From Anabas testudineus (lineage: Eukaryota > Chordata > Actinopteri > Anabantiformes > Anabantidae): a stretch of 64,000 nt of DNA. The position numbers and the translations under genes were made by a program. The first letter of the stretch is position 1. Every line of letters starts with the position of its first letter. The DNA lies in the NCBI RefSeq assembly GCF_900324465.2, contig NC_046619.1, positions 15,584,637-15,648,636 of the forward strand, in the 5' to 3' direction. Below the pieces are notes generated by a model. It was not told where the DNA came from, did not search any database, and saw nothing but the letters and a program-made list of their open reading frames with translations. Below, piece by piece: positions 11,707 to 25,200 of this stretch.

Positions 11707-14580
11707 TTATGCGCCGACCTCCAAGGAGAAGGTCACGCTGCCCAGGTATCGGTCAGTGGGTGAATCATTGATGATTCCTTTTCCATTCAATTTGCATTGT
11801 ACATGGATCGGAGTGTCGTACTGCAGTCTTGCAAAACGTACAGCCACCACCGGTGAGGAGTAGTTTACCTGACATGGAAGAGAAACTGAAAGTAAGAACA
11901 GAGCGAGCATTACTTTAGACTGAAGTAAAGGTTTGCACAGTGATGAAACTCTTGCTCACATGTCTGAGCTTCCCATAGTATGGGTAGTACTTCAGATCAA
12001 AAATGCTTTTAGGGAAAAACTGAACTTCTCCCAAAGCGTCTGGTGATCCTTTCTAAAAAAGAAAAGCAGATTTTCTTCATTCATGCGTGTGTCAGACAAC
12101 ATCTCCACACATATTTCTTATAGCTGAGAAGACAGTTGCTGACCTTTACTCCACAAGTCACATTTATTGGTTTGCCCTGGCCAGGTAAGTATCCAAGAAT
12201 CTATTAAAGAGTGAGAACAGCGTAAAACACACACAATACAACAGAAACATACATTTAACCATTTTGTTTGTCTCCTACTTACTGTTCAAAATATGAACTA
12301 CCGTAATGTAGAAATAGTTTCAACTATCTTTAGCCTGTCCCTGAAATGGCCACAAGATGTCACAGTAACACACTGTCTGCCCTTCTTTGTTGTGTTGGGG
12401 TTTTTTTGTGCTTATATACAAAGTCGTGCTTTGCAAAGTGCACAATTTGACGGCTTTTGGTGACACTCATCTTACCCGGTTCATTCGAAGTAGGATGCAC
12501 GGCTTTCCCAGAGAATAGCCATAGTGGGGGTCATGCAGCCCCGAACATTCCCCCAACCAGGACCTCTTAAACTGACACGCTTTCCGCTCCGCACTCTCCT
12601 CAATGTGGTCCTGCATGAAGTATCTGTCCTGTGTGCAGGGAACATTCTTCCTCTCCTGAGCGGCATCGTTGTATGCTGGAAATGCAGAGCAGGGAGAAAG
12701 AAGCAGAGAGGAAAAGAGTAAGAATGAGAGACCGGGACATAAATAAAGCTTTGCAACTGCCAGACTCAGGCCTCTGATTAAGGAAGCTTGACAAAAGGGG
12801 AGTGTGAAAAAAAAAAAGAGTATTGAATGGCTGCACTCTGCCCACAAAGAGGCTTCCCTTCCCAGCATGCCCTGCAAGAATCGAATGAGAAAAGGGGACA
12901 AAGGTAGTGAAGTTGAGGATTCATTCACAGCACGCCCGTTTCATTTTAAACAAACTCATCATCCTCGTCACACCCCCACCAACTTTAACATAATCCCACA
13001 CAATCACTTCTGACTCACGTCTTAGATATTCATCCATAGATCTGGCGTATTTCTTCCAAGACTTGCGATCGGAGGCGTTGAAGGCGATGTCGTGTCCTTC
13101 TAGGTGCGGGGCCATCGTCATACCTGCCAGTGGAGACCGAGAGACAGTCAACTACTAGACAGGAAAACAGCCGAGCACAGAGATGAGTGTGTAGGACTGG
13201 GGCTATATTTACCTGGTGGCATCACTCTGTCATTATAGGTCGGATGGTAGGGACTAATAGACCACATGAGGCAAAAAATACAGCCGCCAAACATGGCTGC
13301 AAGAAACAAATAAAGTGCAGCGTAGAAGAGCAGGATGAGGCCTAAAAGACAAGTGAAAACATGAGTTATTAGGTTTCATATTTCTAGTGCAAGTAGCTTA
13401 CATAACACACTACACACCTCTAATCAAATCATGCCTCCAATCCGATTGGAGAGAAATAATGTGCAGCCTTTATCGAGCAGAGCTACTGTTCTTGATCAGG
13501 ATGGTCACTAATTTGTTTGCTTGTACAAAAGCCCTGCTCCCTCCCCCATGTCTGGAACTGCACAGACCTCCAGTCATTTTTATATAAAATCCACTGAACT
13601 GAGCTGATAACCCCGTAACAAAGAAACCCTGAGAACTTGCATTGTTCTGCATTTTTCAATCAACAGTCCATTAGCCACTAATCAAGCCAAACGTGTCCTA
13701 AATTAAATGGCTTTTGCTGTGCGGGCAATTTCACAGGGGACTAGCTGCAGCCAGCCTTGCATCCCCGGAGCCACAAAGGCTTTTCTGTTTGAGCTCAGTG
13801 AGAATTCTCCCAGCTGTCCTTTCACTCAGGAACACTGTGAACCTCCGGTTGCCATCGTAGTGAAGGTCTTTTGCAGCCATAGAGGCCCGGCCAGCTCCAA
13901 GGAGCCCCCATCACCCCACTCTGCCATTGTGTCCTCTGTTACACACTCATCTCACAGGACACACAGCACAGACTTCCACTCTGGGCCTTTTCTTCAGCAG
14001 ACACATGGGCCCCTCTCCTCCACAAGTGTGCGCACACTGGTTATGCAGCTGAAATGAGCTCCTAGCCGTGCCTGGGATCCAGCATTGCAGATTATGCAAG
14101 AAGCACACACTTTCCTTGGATATTCTCTCTACACTCAGTTGGATCATGTTTGCTATTGTGTACAGTGGAGCTGAGGGAGGGGGCACAACGGCGTCACATA
14201 GTAACTACCCTGGAATACCAAGAGGCTGCTCCATCATCATTGACTCAACAAACTTGAGCCAAAAACGCACTTGTGCCAAAAAAGTCTGCCTGCACCAGGG
14301 CTCGATTTGGCAGTGTGCTCTGTGGAAAAAAGACAAGAGCATCTCTACGTGTTTTACTGCAACTGAGGGGCCATAAGCATGTTAAGTTCAGAGATGAGGT
14401 CGTGAAGGCTTTGGGAAAGAGGCTGTGGAGAGCATGGTAAGATGTAGAGGAATGTGATTCCTGGCCAATGCGAGGCCCAGAACAGTGCACTCCCGCTGGG
14501 GATACGTCCCCAGGCAGTCTGTTTTTGTCGGGACACTCTGAATTGTCCATGCACCTATGTAAACATTGAGCATGAGGACA

Positions 14581-14615
<35 letters not shown>

Positions 14616-15671
14616 TCCCAGCACAGTGAGCAGAGTCACTGGACTGGAGAGACATTTCTCACCCCTTAAACTATCCCTGAGTGCATCTTTTAACGACATT
14701 CAAACACCACATCTGCTCTTAAGCTTGTTTAGAATCACTGAACTGTAACGTCAGATGTGCAGTTATTGGACACATGCAGTAAAAAAAAATAATGCACTTT
14801 TGCAATAATCCAAACATCCTTCCCCATACCCAAACAACACAGAACCTCTCTTTCGTCAACTCACTCCAGCTCTTTCCAGAACGGCCCATGAATTCGTTGG
14901 TCTCCGCATTCCACAGGTATTTCTTCAAGTCGTCTATTTTCTGGTGGAGCGTCCTTTTGGGTAACGGCCTGCGCTTCCATCTCTCAAAGTTCAGGTCCTC
15001 CTGCTCTAGAGGCTGGTGCTCGGCCAACTCCTCCTGCTCTTCCTCCAGCTCTTGGCCATGTTTGAGTATCACTTTGTGAGGCTGGTGGAAAGAAGAAGAA
15101 GAGAAAAGGCCCTCACCACACATATTCTCAACTGCTGAGTTCTGCAGTCAATCTATTTTCTTTTCAAATCACGGGGAAAAAAATGGCATGCCTCCTGGTC
15201 CGAGTATGACCGACAACATAAACTGTCAGAGAGTGCTCTGCATATTAATCACACTGATGGTCCTGTCCCCTGTTTCTGCAAATTATAAACCCGCTGGTGA
15301 CCTTTCTGGCACTCATTGGGAGAGCTGACCTCCTGTGAGTAGACCCTCCTGCTTGGAGCAGCAGCTGCAGACAGCAGAGCTGGAGGGTCAGTCTCACAGC
15401 CAGATGTTACTCACTGACTCTCAGCATCACACATCCCAGAGGAGCCACAGGGAACTTGAGAGTGTCATTAAAAAGTCGCTTCACTTATAAAAGCTCAGCC
15501 TTTAAAGTAATGTCATATTAAAAATATTCAAAGTGCTATTATGAGCTCTGTGCCTTATAAAATAAAACCACATTAATACTGAGTTAATTACACTTTGTAC
15601 ACCTTAGTGCAAGAGCAAACATGGCTTCATTGCTGCACCTGCTCAAACGAATAAAGTGATTTTGAAGGTTT

Positions 15672-15704
<33 letters not shown>

Positions 15705-15786
15705 TAATGTCAGAACTTACAAGATTTGTTGGATTATTTTTAAGGAGCGTCTCTTCAGCTCCTCCCTCTGTGGAACCGGGCTCCAT
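11707..15786 (-). CDS. atp1b4: Na+/K+-ATPase beta-4 subunit
   Basis: ATP1B4 is a type II glycoprotein of the Na,K-ATPase beta family. In fish it is expected to assemble with alpha subunits at the cell surface, whereas in placental mammals it became an inner nuclear membrane protein of muscle (established knowledge). Minus-strand coding exons in order: 15786-15721, 15081-14865, 13341-13213, 13123-13019, 12675-12476, 12200-12144, 12052-11960 and 11868-11707, giving 342 residues. The acidic N-terminus (ELEEEQEELAEHQ) is short compared with the long Glu-rich mammalian one. The motif KKYLWN...EFMGR..KSWS precedes one membrane helix (LILLFYAALYLFLAAMFGG). The ectodomain shows paired cysteines, ACQFKRSWL, YGYSLGKPCILLRMNR and YYPYYGKLRHVNYSSP, ending SLEVGA. 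The match to human ATP1B4 and the neighbours support beta-4 rather than beta-1, -2 or -3. Confidence 0.93.
14578..14615. repeat. (CA)n microsatellite
   Basis: Dinucleotide CA run in the long atp1b4 intron between 13342 and 14864. It creates the Cys/Val-rich spurious frames seen on both strands here. Confidence 0.95.
15673..15704. repeat. (TTG)n microsatellite
   Basis: Trinucleotide run immediately after the donor of the first coding exon of atp1b4, within its first coding-side intron. Confidence 0.95.
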
Positions 15787-17934
15787 GTTCTTCACAAAAA
15801 GAAAAGGTACTCGTTAAAGCAACCACATATACCGTGCTATTTGAATCATCTCTACATTTGCAAACAACATTTGTACAGACTTGACAATAAGTTTTAGAAA
15901 TAAGAGAATTCCAACGAGAAATCGGACATACCTGAAGTTTTCTTTTCAATAAAAACGCAGATTAATGTGTCGAAAACCCCTCTTGACCCCTAGAGAAAAA
16001 AATAATATTTGTCAAAAAGTGTTTGGGGGTTTCATTAGAAAGTTTAAGGCATGCAGAGGGGACCGGGTGTGGAGAACCTCCTTCAACTAGCCGCGCATCA
16101 TGGTGAATGAAAGCTGGACAGAGAAAAAGCGGGGGTGGGATGCAAAGTGCTTTTTCTTTTTTCTTTTTCTTTTTTTTTTTTTTTGGTCCTAGAAACGTTT
16201 TGGCAGCAGCCTGGCAGCTCAACACCGCATTCTGTACACGCACACCATAAACCTTTGTCTGCTGAGCTGAAGCAAAGTCTGAATACAATATTTATAGCGC
16301 ATCTCAACACAAGACTCTGCTGTCAATCACTGTCCAGTACTGTACTGCACAAAGTGCTCTGGGAGCTATAAGTTGTTTTATTCTCACGTTTGTAGATTAA
16401 TTATTATTAATCGGACGTTTGGCATGAAGCAAATGCATCATATATTAAATACTGGTCGCAGTTTCCCCTGCACATGCATGCATGCATGCTGCCAACTCCT
16501 CATAGTCGTGCAGCAACTGCTTTCCTCTGGTGAAGCTCAAGTAGTCCTCATCCCTGATCTGGTCTGCACTCCGGTCACGTATCGCTTTGTTACCCTATGT
16601 AAAAGTGTGGGGGGGGTGCTTTTTCTTTCTTATTCTCACATGAAAAGAGAAATTGCGTCATGGAAAAAAATCTGTTCTTTGAGATTTGCGCGGCAAAACA
16701 ACGTGCATGTGTTTATGTCTGTGTGTTTATGTTTGTGGATTTTTTACAGTAAAAGGCCAGAACACAAGGACATACAGAGAAACAACAACAGCCAGGAGAA
16801 GCCCTCTTATGCAAGGCCTCAATTTCACGCTCCTGTTTGTTGGATTCGCATTTGTCATTTAAAATCCTTTTGCAACAAGTGTCTGTCTCAATGGTATATT
16901 AGTGCCCACACGTGCTTTGGGAGCTCAGGGTAAAACTGAGCTGCAGGGCCTCTGTGAACCCCACATGCATCCAATCTTTCAGTTACGAGACTTAAATAAA
17001 GCTTTAAACTAGGTCTTCAGACCAGAGATTGTGAAATACGTGCTGCCATCTTTGTGGATGTTGTGTTTCAGTGATCTATATTTTCTTTTACATGTTCTCA
17101 AATAATAAGATCACAAGTTGTTTTAAATAAGAGTAGCCTGGAGCTCACTTTGCTTGTTTGTTTCATCTTTATTCATATTCACAGTTACACAGTTTCACTG
17201 TCTTGCATGGATGTTATGTATAGTATATGTATGTATACAGTATATGTGCACACACACACAAACACACATAAGGATATTATTTTTCATTTATTATAGTTTG
17301 TCAACTTTTCCCTCTATAGGCCTACTTATTAACATCTTGAACACCCAAAAAGAAATCTCAGACGCTGCTAGTTATAAATGGATATTTGCAAGTTTCACAA
17401 GAGTTCAGTAAAGAACATCTACTAAATAAAGTCACCCTTAATGTCAGCTCAAATTACTGTGGGCAGCACAAAAGCAGAGTGAGAAGCATAAAATATATAA
17501 GTTTTACCTATTAGACATAAAGTAATGCACATGCATTTGTGCAGAGCTGTATTTGGTGGTGAACATATACATACAGAGGCCATGTGTCCAACTCTTCCTA
17601 CCTCCTCAAAATGTTTGGAAAATGCTCTTCTGCTTGTTTTCACATTGTAATGATGTATTTTAACAAATTAAATATAGTAATCAACATGTTCTACATGTTG
17701 ATATAAATAATGTTTAAACCACAGAGAAATGTGCATAAAAACCATAACTGCTCCTGAATGCAACATTGCACTTGCGACAGTTGATGGCGCTCCTGATCAC
17801 CGATTATTATAGACTAGAGGATAAAAGAAAGAAAGAAAGAATTTATTTTATTTTTAAAAAATCCTCTTTATAAACAGTCTGAGTCTTAAGTTATTCTTAA
17901 TGCATCCATTGTCTAAAGTCCTGTGTAAACTCCT

Positions 17935-17985
<51 letters not shown>

Positions 17986-18579
17986 TTTTTATTTACACTA
18001 CTGTGTTTTTATGTTCATGTATTTTGTCATATTCTGAAGAGTGTTTTACAATGATTATATAGGTTTTCTTAATCTTACGGTATGTTGGTTTTTACTGCAC
18101 TGTACTCAGGTTTTGTTTATATGTAGTTTATCTATCTCTGTTTTATTTATCCATAACATATATCTACAACTTAATAATCATTGTAACATCATACTTTTTT
18201 TTTTTTTTTTTTTTTTTTGTTAAGTACAAAAACAAATGTTACTCTTAAATATGTTGGTATTATTCCTTTGGGTTTTATATCCCTTAACAAACACAAAGAG
18301 CTGTAAAAACACATTAAACTCGTGTGTTACTGCTGCTGTTACTGAACCTCCATTGGAAACACTAGGGGCCGTTACAGATTACAGTTACTCTCCTCTCTGG
18401 CGTTACATTATTTTGTTTATTATAGTGTTAAACCTGGCTCATTTCACGGTTTTATTGAAATGAATCAGCCCTATGTTGGTTTTGTTCAGTTGTTTAAAGT
18501 TTATCGTCGCTTATGTTGTAACTTAAAAACTGTAACTCTGCTAAACTGTAAGCTAACGTTGTTAGCTAGTTAGCTAAAA
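15787..18579. other. Intergenic region, divergent atp1b4 / tmem255a side
   Basis: atp1b4 transcription leaves to the left and tmem255a to the right, so both promoters should lie here. The atp1b4 5' UTR begins just right of 15786. A T-rich tract (16150-16186), a GAAA run (17826-17842), an ATGC-rich stretch near 16480, a (TAA)n repeat (17936-17984) and a T-tract (18194-18219) are present. A 186-codon open frame at 16373-16933 has no domain, splice context or codon pattern I recognise. No other gene is supported. Confidence 0.5.
17936..17984. repeat. (TAA)n microsatellite
   Basis: About 16 uninterrupted TAA units in the atp1b4-tmem255a intergenic region. Confidence 0.95.
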
Positions 18580-18610
18580 ATGAAAATGGCGGAAGATTTA
18601 TTGTCTCTCG
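18580..18610 (+). other. tmem255a: Possible alternative first coding exon of tmem255a
   Basis: An ATG in good context (AAAATGGCGGAAGAT, second ATG at 18586) is followed by 31 coding bases (MKMAEDLLSL) and a clean GTGAGT donor at 18611. Splicing to an acceptor ending at 19159 (TTTTTGCAAG) would join in frame to the ATG at 19204 used for tmem255a, adding a short N-terminal extension. The frame match may be chance (one in three) and no homologue is known to me. Confidence 0.35.
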
Positions 18611-19203
18611 GTGAGTTTATTTGGAATTTATATGATATTTATATTGTACTTTAACCTAATTGTGATATTATTCACGTTATTAATTGAACTGTGAGAAACG
18701 GGTGGGAAAATACTAAATAATATCAATGTTAAACACGGTTTCAACAGAGAGTAACGGGCGGTGTAACGTTTACCTCCTTGCTAACGTTACTGGGTAAATT
18801 AGGTGATAGCGAAGTAACGTAACTGCTTCACTACGAGTATTAGTAACTAAAGTAATCAGAGTACTTCTTATTTAGAGTACGCGTGTGACATGCGCACATA
18901 CAACACACAGCAGCAACCGGAGACCCTCTGTCTTACACCGAGACACCGTGAGGACGGAGACCGAGAGACGTGTCCGCAGCTGCGGGGATGCAAAGGAGAC
19001 GGACTCGGTGGGGACGAAGGGCTGCTGCCGGAGAATGCTACAGCAAGTGAACGCACCGTCTGCGTTAGCTCACGACTGTCCACAGTTAGCCTCCATGTAT
19101 ATCGGGATTAGTAGTGAGTCGTGATTGTTGGTTTTTGTTTGTTTGTTTGTTTTTGCAAGAGGACCGTGCAGGGGGCTCCGGTAACAAACATCCTGCAGCC
19201 AGG

Positions 19204-22200
19204 ATGCCACCTGCTCAGAGCCTTCAATCCAGCGGACTGACTCTGTCTGAGACAAACATGGGTAGGTGTGTGTGCAAGGTCAGCGGCGCGTCTGCAGCAG
19301 GTTCGATCAATTAAATAATATCCTCCTCTCACTACGCTGTAGGGCTTTTGTTGAGCGCCTGTTAAATGTACGTCTATGTAAAGGTTAATGTTTTGACCAT
19401 GCAGTGATCGCTAGAAAACCAGTAGCAGCCTTCTCCCTGGTACAAAAGCAGACGAAACACTCGTTGCATCACCACACACCGTGTTTTGTTCTGGTCCAGG
19501 CCGCAACACGTCACTGCAGGTGCGGCGACGTCGACCACCACCAGGAGCCTGGATGCTTGGCTCTCATGATAATTGCCTAACACAGATTTCAGCAGGGTGT
19601 TTGACTGCTACCATGAAAATTAGAGCAATAAAAAAAAAAAATCACAATCAGTGAATCCAGTCCGTAGTAGACTGCTCAATTCAACTATGAAGTTTTGCTG
19701 TTGTGACACAAACTCCAGGATCATCCATGTAAGTTTGCTGCAGACTTTCTTTTGCATTGCACGGCAGTGTTTTAGAACTTAAAGTGAACACTTTTCATGG
19801 TATCTGTAGGCTTAAAAGACACAAACTTTACTTTCTGCAAAAAATCTTGTAAGGAATTAAGTCTGAAATGTCATACACATGCTATTTATAGCCTGCCAAG
19901 CAGTGACATCACTTACGCAGTGTTTTTGGGTGTGATTTGAGCAGAAATCACATTGAAAAACTTCAAGCTTATGTAAAATTCATAAGTGAATTAGCTGTTT
20001 TGTAAGTGGATAATGCATCCGTCCTTGCATCCTTCCAATGCCCGGTTGTGTTTAATGAGAATTATGTCTAAATGGGAGGTACTGACAGTAATGATGTAAA
20101 TGTCAGTAAAGTCAAACGCTAAATAATTTTAATTCTTGTCAGCTCCGGTTTTTAATATGATGCTGTGAAGTGGATATTAAATTGCTCTCAGTGCCTTTAA
20201 AAGTCTTAAATTTATGCGAACCCTGTTTTTAGAGCATCAATGAACTGGGCAGATTGATTCATTTTCAATTAGTTAACCTTTGTTCTCTTTGAGGAATGTT
20301 GAATGCAGATGTATGAATAGTATTTACTGTAAATCTAAAACACTCTACTAACTTGACTGTTTACCTCTGACTCCGTGTGTTTTAAAGAAAGTCACATAAC
20401 AGTCAAATCAAACTAATGAGTTTGACCTGAGACATCAGTACTTCCTTGTAGAAATTGTAAAGATAATCAGAAAGTAAAAAGTGTTTTATGACATTTATGT
20501 GATATTTTAGTATAAGTATGAAGTATTAAATATGAAGATTCATATGATGTTCTACCTAAATAATGTTGTCTCTCATCTCTCTCATTCAAACAGAGATGTG
20601 ATATGATGGCAAAACAGAGACTTTAGTTGGCAATTTCACTGATGCAAAACAACCACATGCATTGCTTAATTTAATAGTAATTTAGCATTTGAGACCAGGG
20701 AAAGAAAACATCTAGAGTGTTACAATGAACACAGTCCCACAGGAAACGTAGTCTTGTCACAGTGTAATTGTTTTTGTAATATAACTCCCAGCGCTGCAAA
20801 GCAGCATGTATACTGTATTTCTAGATCATTAACCTCAGAGTCTGTGTCCTTTATTATGCAGGCAGTATGATGATAAAATCTGACAGAACCCATATGTTTT
20901 CTCTTCTCAGTGACGAGAGATGTCCTTGTTTTCTCAGTCGCAAAAGGAGAGCACTGTTTTTTAGCATCAGTATTCAGCAGCAGTGAAGTCTGTCTGTCTG
21001 TGGCCTCCAACTCCCCGTATCCACAAACTAATAAAACCAAACTTAGAGGCGACTTGGTTGATGTATGATTCTCTAGCAAGCTGCTGTGAGCTGTCTAAAG
21101 GCCACAGAATAAAAGGAATTAATGAAATAGATGGACTATATGTTCCATGTATTCGATCTGTTCTGGCGTACAGCAGTACAACAGGTTGGATTACTCGTCT
21201 GACCACTGCTGAATGCCTTAGAGAGAATATCTGTATATTATGTATCTAAATATATTATTTTAGAAAGTTTTTTATGTCCTAACACCACAGTAAATGGTAC
21301 GTAATGTGCGACATTATGTTGAAAGGCTGGTGGCATCTCTGTAGACGCATTCATAGCTGCTATTAGAAAGAAACATACTTTGCTGTGAACATGATAACTC
21401 AATTTACTGACAACTATACACAATGACATCATATTTACACTGTATGTAGTAGATGATCTGATTGATGAGTAAAACTGAGAAAAAATCTTGTTCTTAATGC
21501 AAAAGTACTGGTACCAGGAGCACATAATATGTGTTCTTTTGTGATTGAGACCTTTGTTTGGGGACATTTGCCTCTTATTCTGTGTATTTGTATATGTTTA
21601 ATATATACAGTATGATTTTTTTTATTAGTAGTATGTTGTGTTAAATGAAGTGAGCTCAAAAAGTTCTGACAAGTTAACCGAAGTAATTAGATTTCAGAAT
21701 AAAAACTTCACAAATATACAACCACCTGGCCAATTCATACTGGAGATGACAAACAGGAAGCAATCACAAGTCATCTGAAGTACTCCCCTCAATGGACCTT
21801 TCAAAGTCAAACCTTTTATTCATGTATTAGACTGTATAAAGATGAAGCTGGATATGAGGGAGAGAGGAAGCGATGAGGGGGTTGTTGCAGTTAGAGTTGG
21901 GTGAATGTACACTACAATCTAGATGCTGGTCATGGCACTGTGCTGCAGCAAAACAATAAAAAAGATAACCACACACTAAGCATCCATAATTTATTCATCC
22001 AATCGATGTTTCGACCACAAGTGGACTGTCTCAAAGCCTTGAGACAGTCCAGTTGTGGTCGAATGTTTCAGTGTCTTTTTATGTCCACCTCTAGGCCACT
22101 AGGACATCATATAATTACAGTTTTGGACACCGATCAATTGAAAAAGACTCCAACACTGAAGTGATGGGTGTTTATTACTTCTAAAAATAATAATAATTTT

Positions 22201-25200
22201 ACTTGACCTATCCTATAAAGATGGACATGGAAACTGAAAACATTAGTGTGAGACACTTCAAAGTCACTGCAGTTCAGAGTGACAGAACCACGGAAACTCC
22301 AGCCTCGTCATTAGGCTCTTTAACCACTTCCCATTACTTTAGTGCTTGTGGCGGTTTCTAGATAATCTTCTAATTTTATATCACTTTACTGCTCACATCA
22401 CAGTATGACGCACGCAGTAATGTTCACTCATCTGTTGTCTTGAAGGTTCCTTTAAAAGGAGGAAGAGAAAATCCATAATAGTGACAGTGATGCTGCTCAT
22501 CGTATCTGTGCTCATCCTCATCTTTGGCCTGGCAGCAACCACGAGGACGCAGAACATCACAGTGGGTGGCTACTACTCAGGAGTCATTGTAAGTGCACGT
22601 TCACACCTGTATGTAAGAGCAGGAGCAGCCGAAAGTGAGCTCTTCCCACTCCTGAACTCCATGAACCTAATTACTGAAAGTGTCTGAGGAGTGAAGTTTA
22701 TCCACATTCATTATTCAGTATCACTGTCATTAGAGGCTGAGTGAGCCAAAGTATCTCGGCCCATAAATTTGTTTTCTTCACAGTACCCGGCTTTTAGTAT
22801 TCTACATAAAGGAAAGGCGTCTGCTCAGATCTGAAGATGCTTCTTTCAAATTTAATCTTAAATTCACCAGAGTTGTCTTAACATAATTTAGCAAATTATT
22901 TTTTTTACAAATCCTCAAATCACAGCAAATGAGTCTTTAATGCAATTTTGTTATTTGTAAATGTAAATAGGTGAAATGCCGTAAATGTGCTAAAACTATT
23001 CCCTACACTGACAGAAACCCTTAATTCTTCATTTATCTCACTGTTCTATGAAATCAATGCTTGATAGTGATATTAGATAAATGCCCTAACAGCTATTTTC
23101 TCTCTTTTCAGCTGGGCTTTGGCTCCTTTCTGGGAATTATTGGGGCTCATTTGATAGAGAACAAGAGGCAGATGGTAAGAGGATTTATATTACCTCTGTG
23201 CATTGAGATCACTTTCACTGCTCGGTGTTTCCTTGTCTCTACAGTGACAGAGCACTGTTATTAAACCTCATTATCAGTCCCAGTTACCTTTCAACTTTCC
23301 TACAGCTTGATTATGTTGTGTAATGTGACAACAAGAGCAGCGGACTCGGCTCAGACTGAATCCCACTCTGCCTGAGCAGGTTTACACTGTGCAACAGAGA
23401 GAGTATCCTGAGCTTCAGGGGGAGAAGCAGCCAGAAATAGAAACAGAGTGTAAGTGGAGCTGGACAGACGTTCCACACTGGAATTTGGAGAATGAAAGTG
23501 CAGATGATGGGAGCAGGTGGAAAGTGTCAGGCAGGGTCTGTCAGAGCTAAAATGAAGAATGAGTTTGAACCGTGTTACAGTTTCCCATAACGCAGCAGAG
23601 TTCAGATGCCTGGAGTTGCAGCCTGTGGCTGTGTAACACAAGTAACTGAGCTTTGGCACGTATGCTAGACTGCTTTTGATTTGTTGTTTCCCATAAAATG
23701 TTATTACATAGTAAACATGTTGACATTTGTTGTGTTTTGAGGTGGTAGAGACACGTAATTTTTTACTATGGCATTTCCAGTACAACTAAACTGTCAACTA
23801 TGTTGATAATAAAGAAAAGTATGGAAAAGAGAAGAAAATAGTGAATGAATATATTAATTAATAATATTGTTTAGGAAAGAACCTAGTGGAGGAAATATGT
23901 TTCCAGAGACTTTAAGGGTGATCTGGCCATAGAAATCGTGATATAGTCACAAATCGCTGTTACCCCTCACTACTGAATCTGTCTCAGTTGCACCACCTCT
24001 GTGCGGTGGGCTGGGGTGTCTGCAGACAGGGTGGGGTGACGTGTAATTGAATACATGCTGTCATTGATGAGAAAAAGGAGGAGAGTTGGGAAAGTGGGGG
24101 AAAATTAAGAGTTGCACTGCAGCTAGGCACCATGCCAGCCATGAAAACCACTGGAGATGGGTGATAAGCAAAGCACTCTGTCACTGTTGTCCTCTACCCA
24201 TCATACATCCTCCTCCACCCTCATCCAAATCAGAGGGGTCTCATGTGCAGGATGGTACACATCAGTGTTCATCAAATTTAACCAAATACAGCTGAAAGTG
24301 ATAGAAACATCAACATAGTGCATATTTATGTTTAGTTTCATGTCTTTATAAAAAACAAAACGCCAGAGTGGTGAAGCAGATGCTCCTCTGTTTTGTCTCA
24401 CAGTTAGTGGCATCTATTGTCTTCATCAGTTTCGGGGTGGTGGCTGCCTTCTGCTGCGCTATTGTCGATGGAGTTTTTGCTGCGAGGCACATTGTAAGTA
24501 AAGCTTCCTCTTATTTACTAAGCTAATAAATTATGTATATGAATAACACTTTCGCTGTGACTGATAAACTTATTAATCAATGCCATCCCCATTACAGCTT
24601 ATTATACTCACTCATGCATTACACACATATAGTAAAATGTATGCCCTTCTGCAAGGACATTGCTCACATATTGCTGTAGCAGCTGCCACGCCCTTCTCAG
24701 TGAGACAAAAATATTTTGCGGTAGAGGGAGAATATTCTAAATGACCCAAACCATTAATAACCACTAATGCACTCTAAAAACAATTATGCAAAATTAAGTT
24801 ATGCTTGAATGAAAAAGGAGATCAGCCGCATCAGAAGGTTTTTATTAGCTGGTTGTGACAGTGAATGGAAAATGGCAATTTTTCTTTTTTTGCCTGCATC
24901 AAACTACATAGAGACACACTGTTGAATAAAAGAAAATTAGGAGAAGAAAAATGACATCCTTACAGGCTGAAGAGAAGCGAATTTGCATAGAATGCACTAA
25001 CAAGAAAAGGTTTGGAAACCGCTTTACATTTGTGTTTTTATTATGTTTTTTTGGTTTTAGTGAAAGGGTTGTAAACAGATCACATAACAAATCCTTTTTA
25101 GGCATATTTAATCAAAGAATAATGTTCAAATCAAATTACATGTTGGGTCAAAACTATGCTCTTTGCAGCAATAAATGACAAATCTGTGGCATTCTCCCCA

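Noticed and set aside
12467-13151. Overlapping minus-strand frames extending past atp1b4 exons
   Set aside because: They are real exons read through into introns; GT-AG boundaries give the proper protein.
14245-14748. Several Cys/His/Val-rich frames on both strands
   Set aside because: Translations of the CA microsatellite inside an atp1b4 intron.
16373-16933. 186-codon open frame between atp1b4 and tmem255a
   Set aside because: Long for this AT-rich DNA, but no recognisable domain, biased residue content (Cys, Ser, Ile) and no splice context; most likely chance.
23351-23785. 144-codon minus-strand frame in a tmem255a intron
   Set aside because: No domain, no splice context and a composition like random intron sequence.
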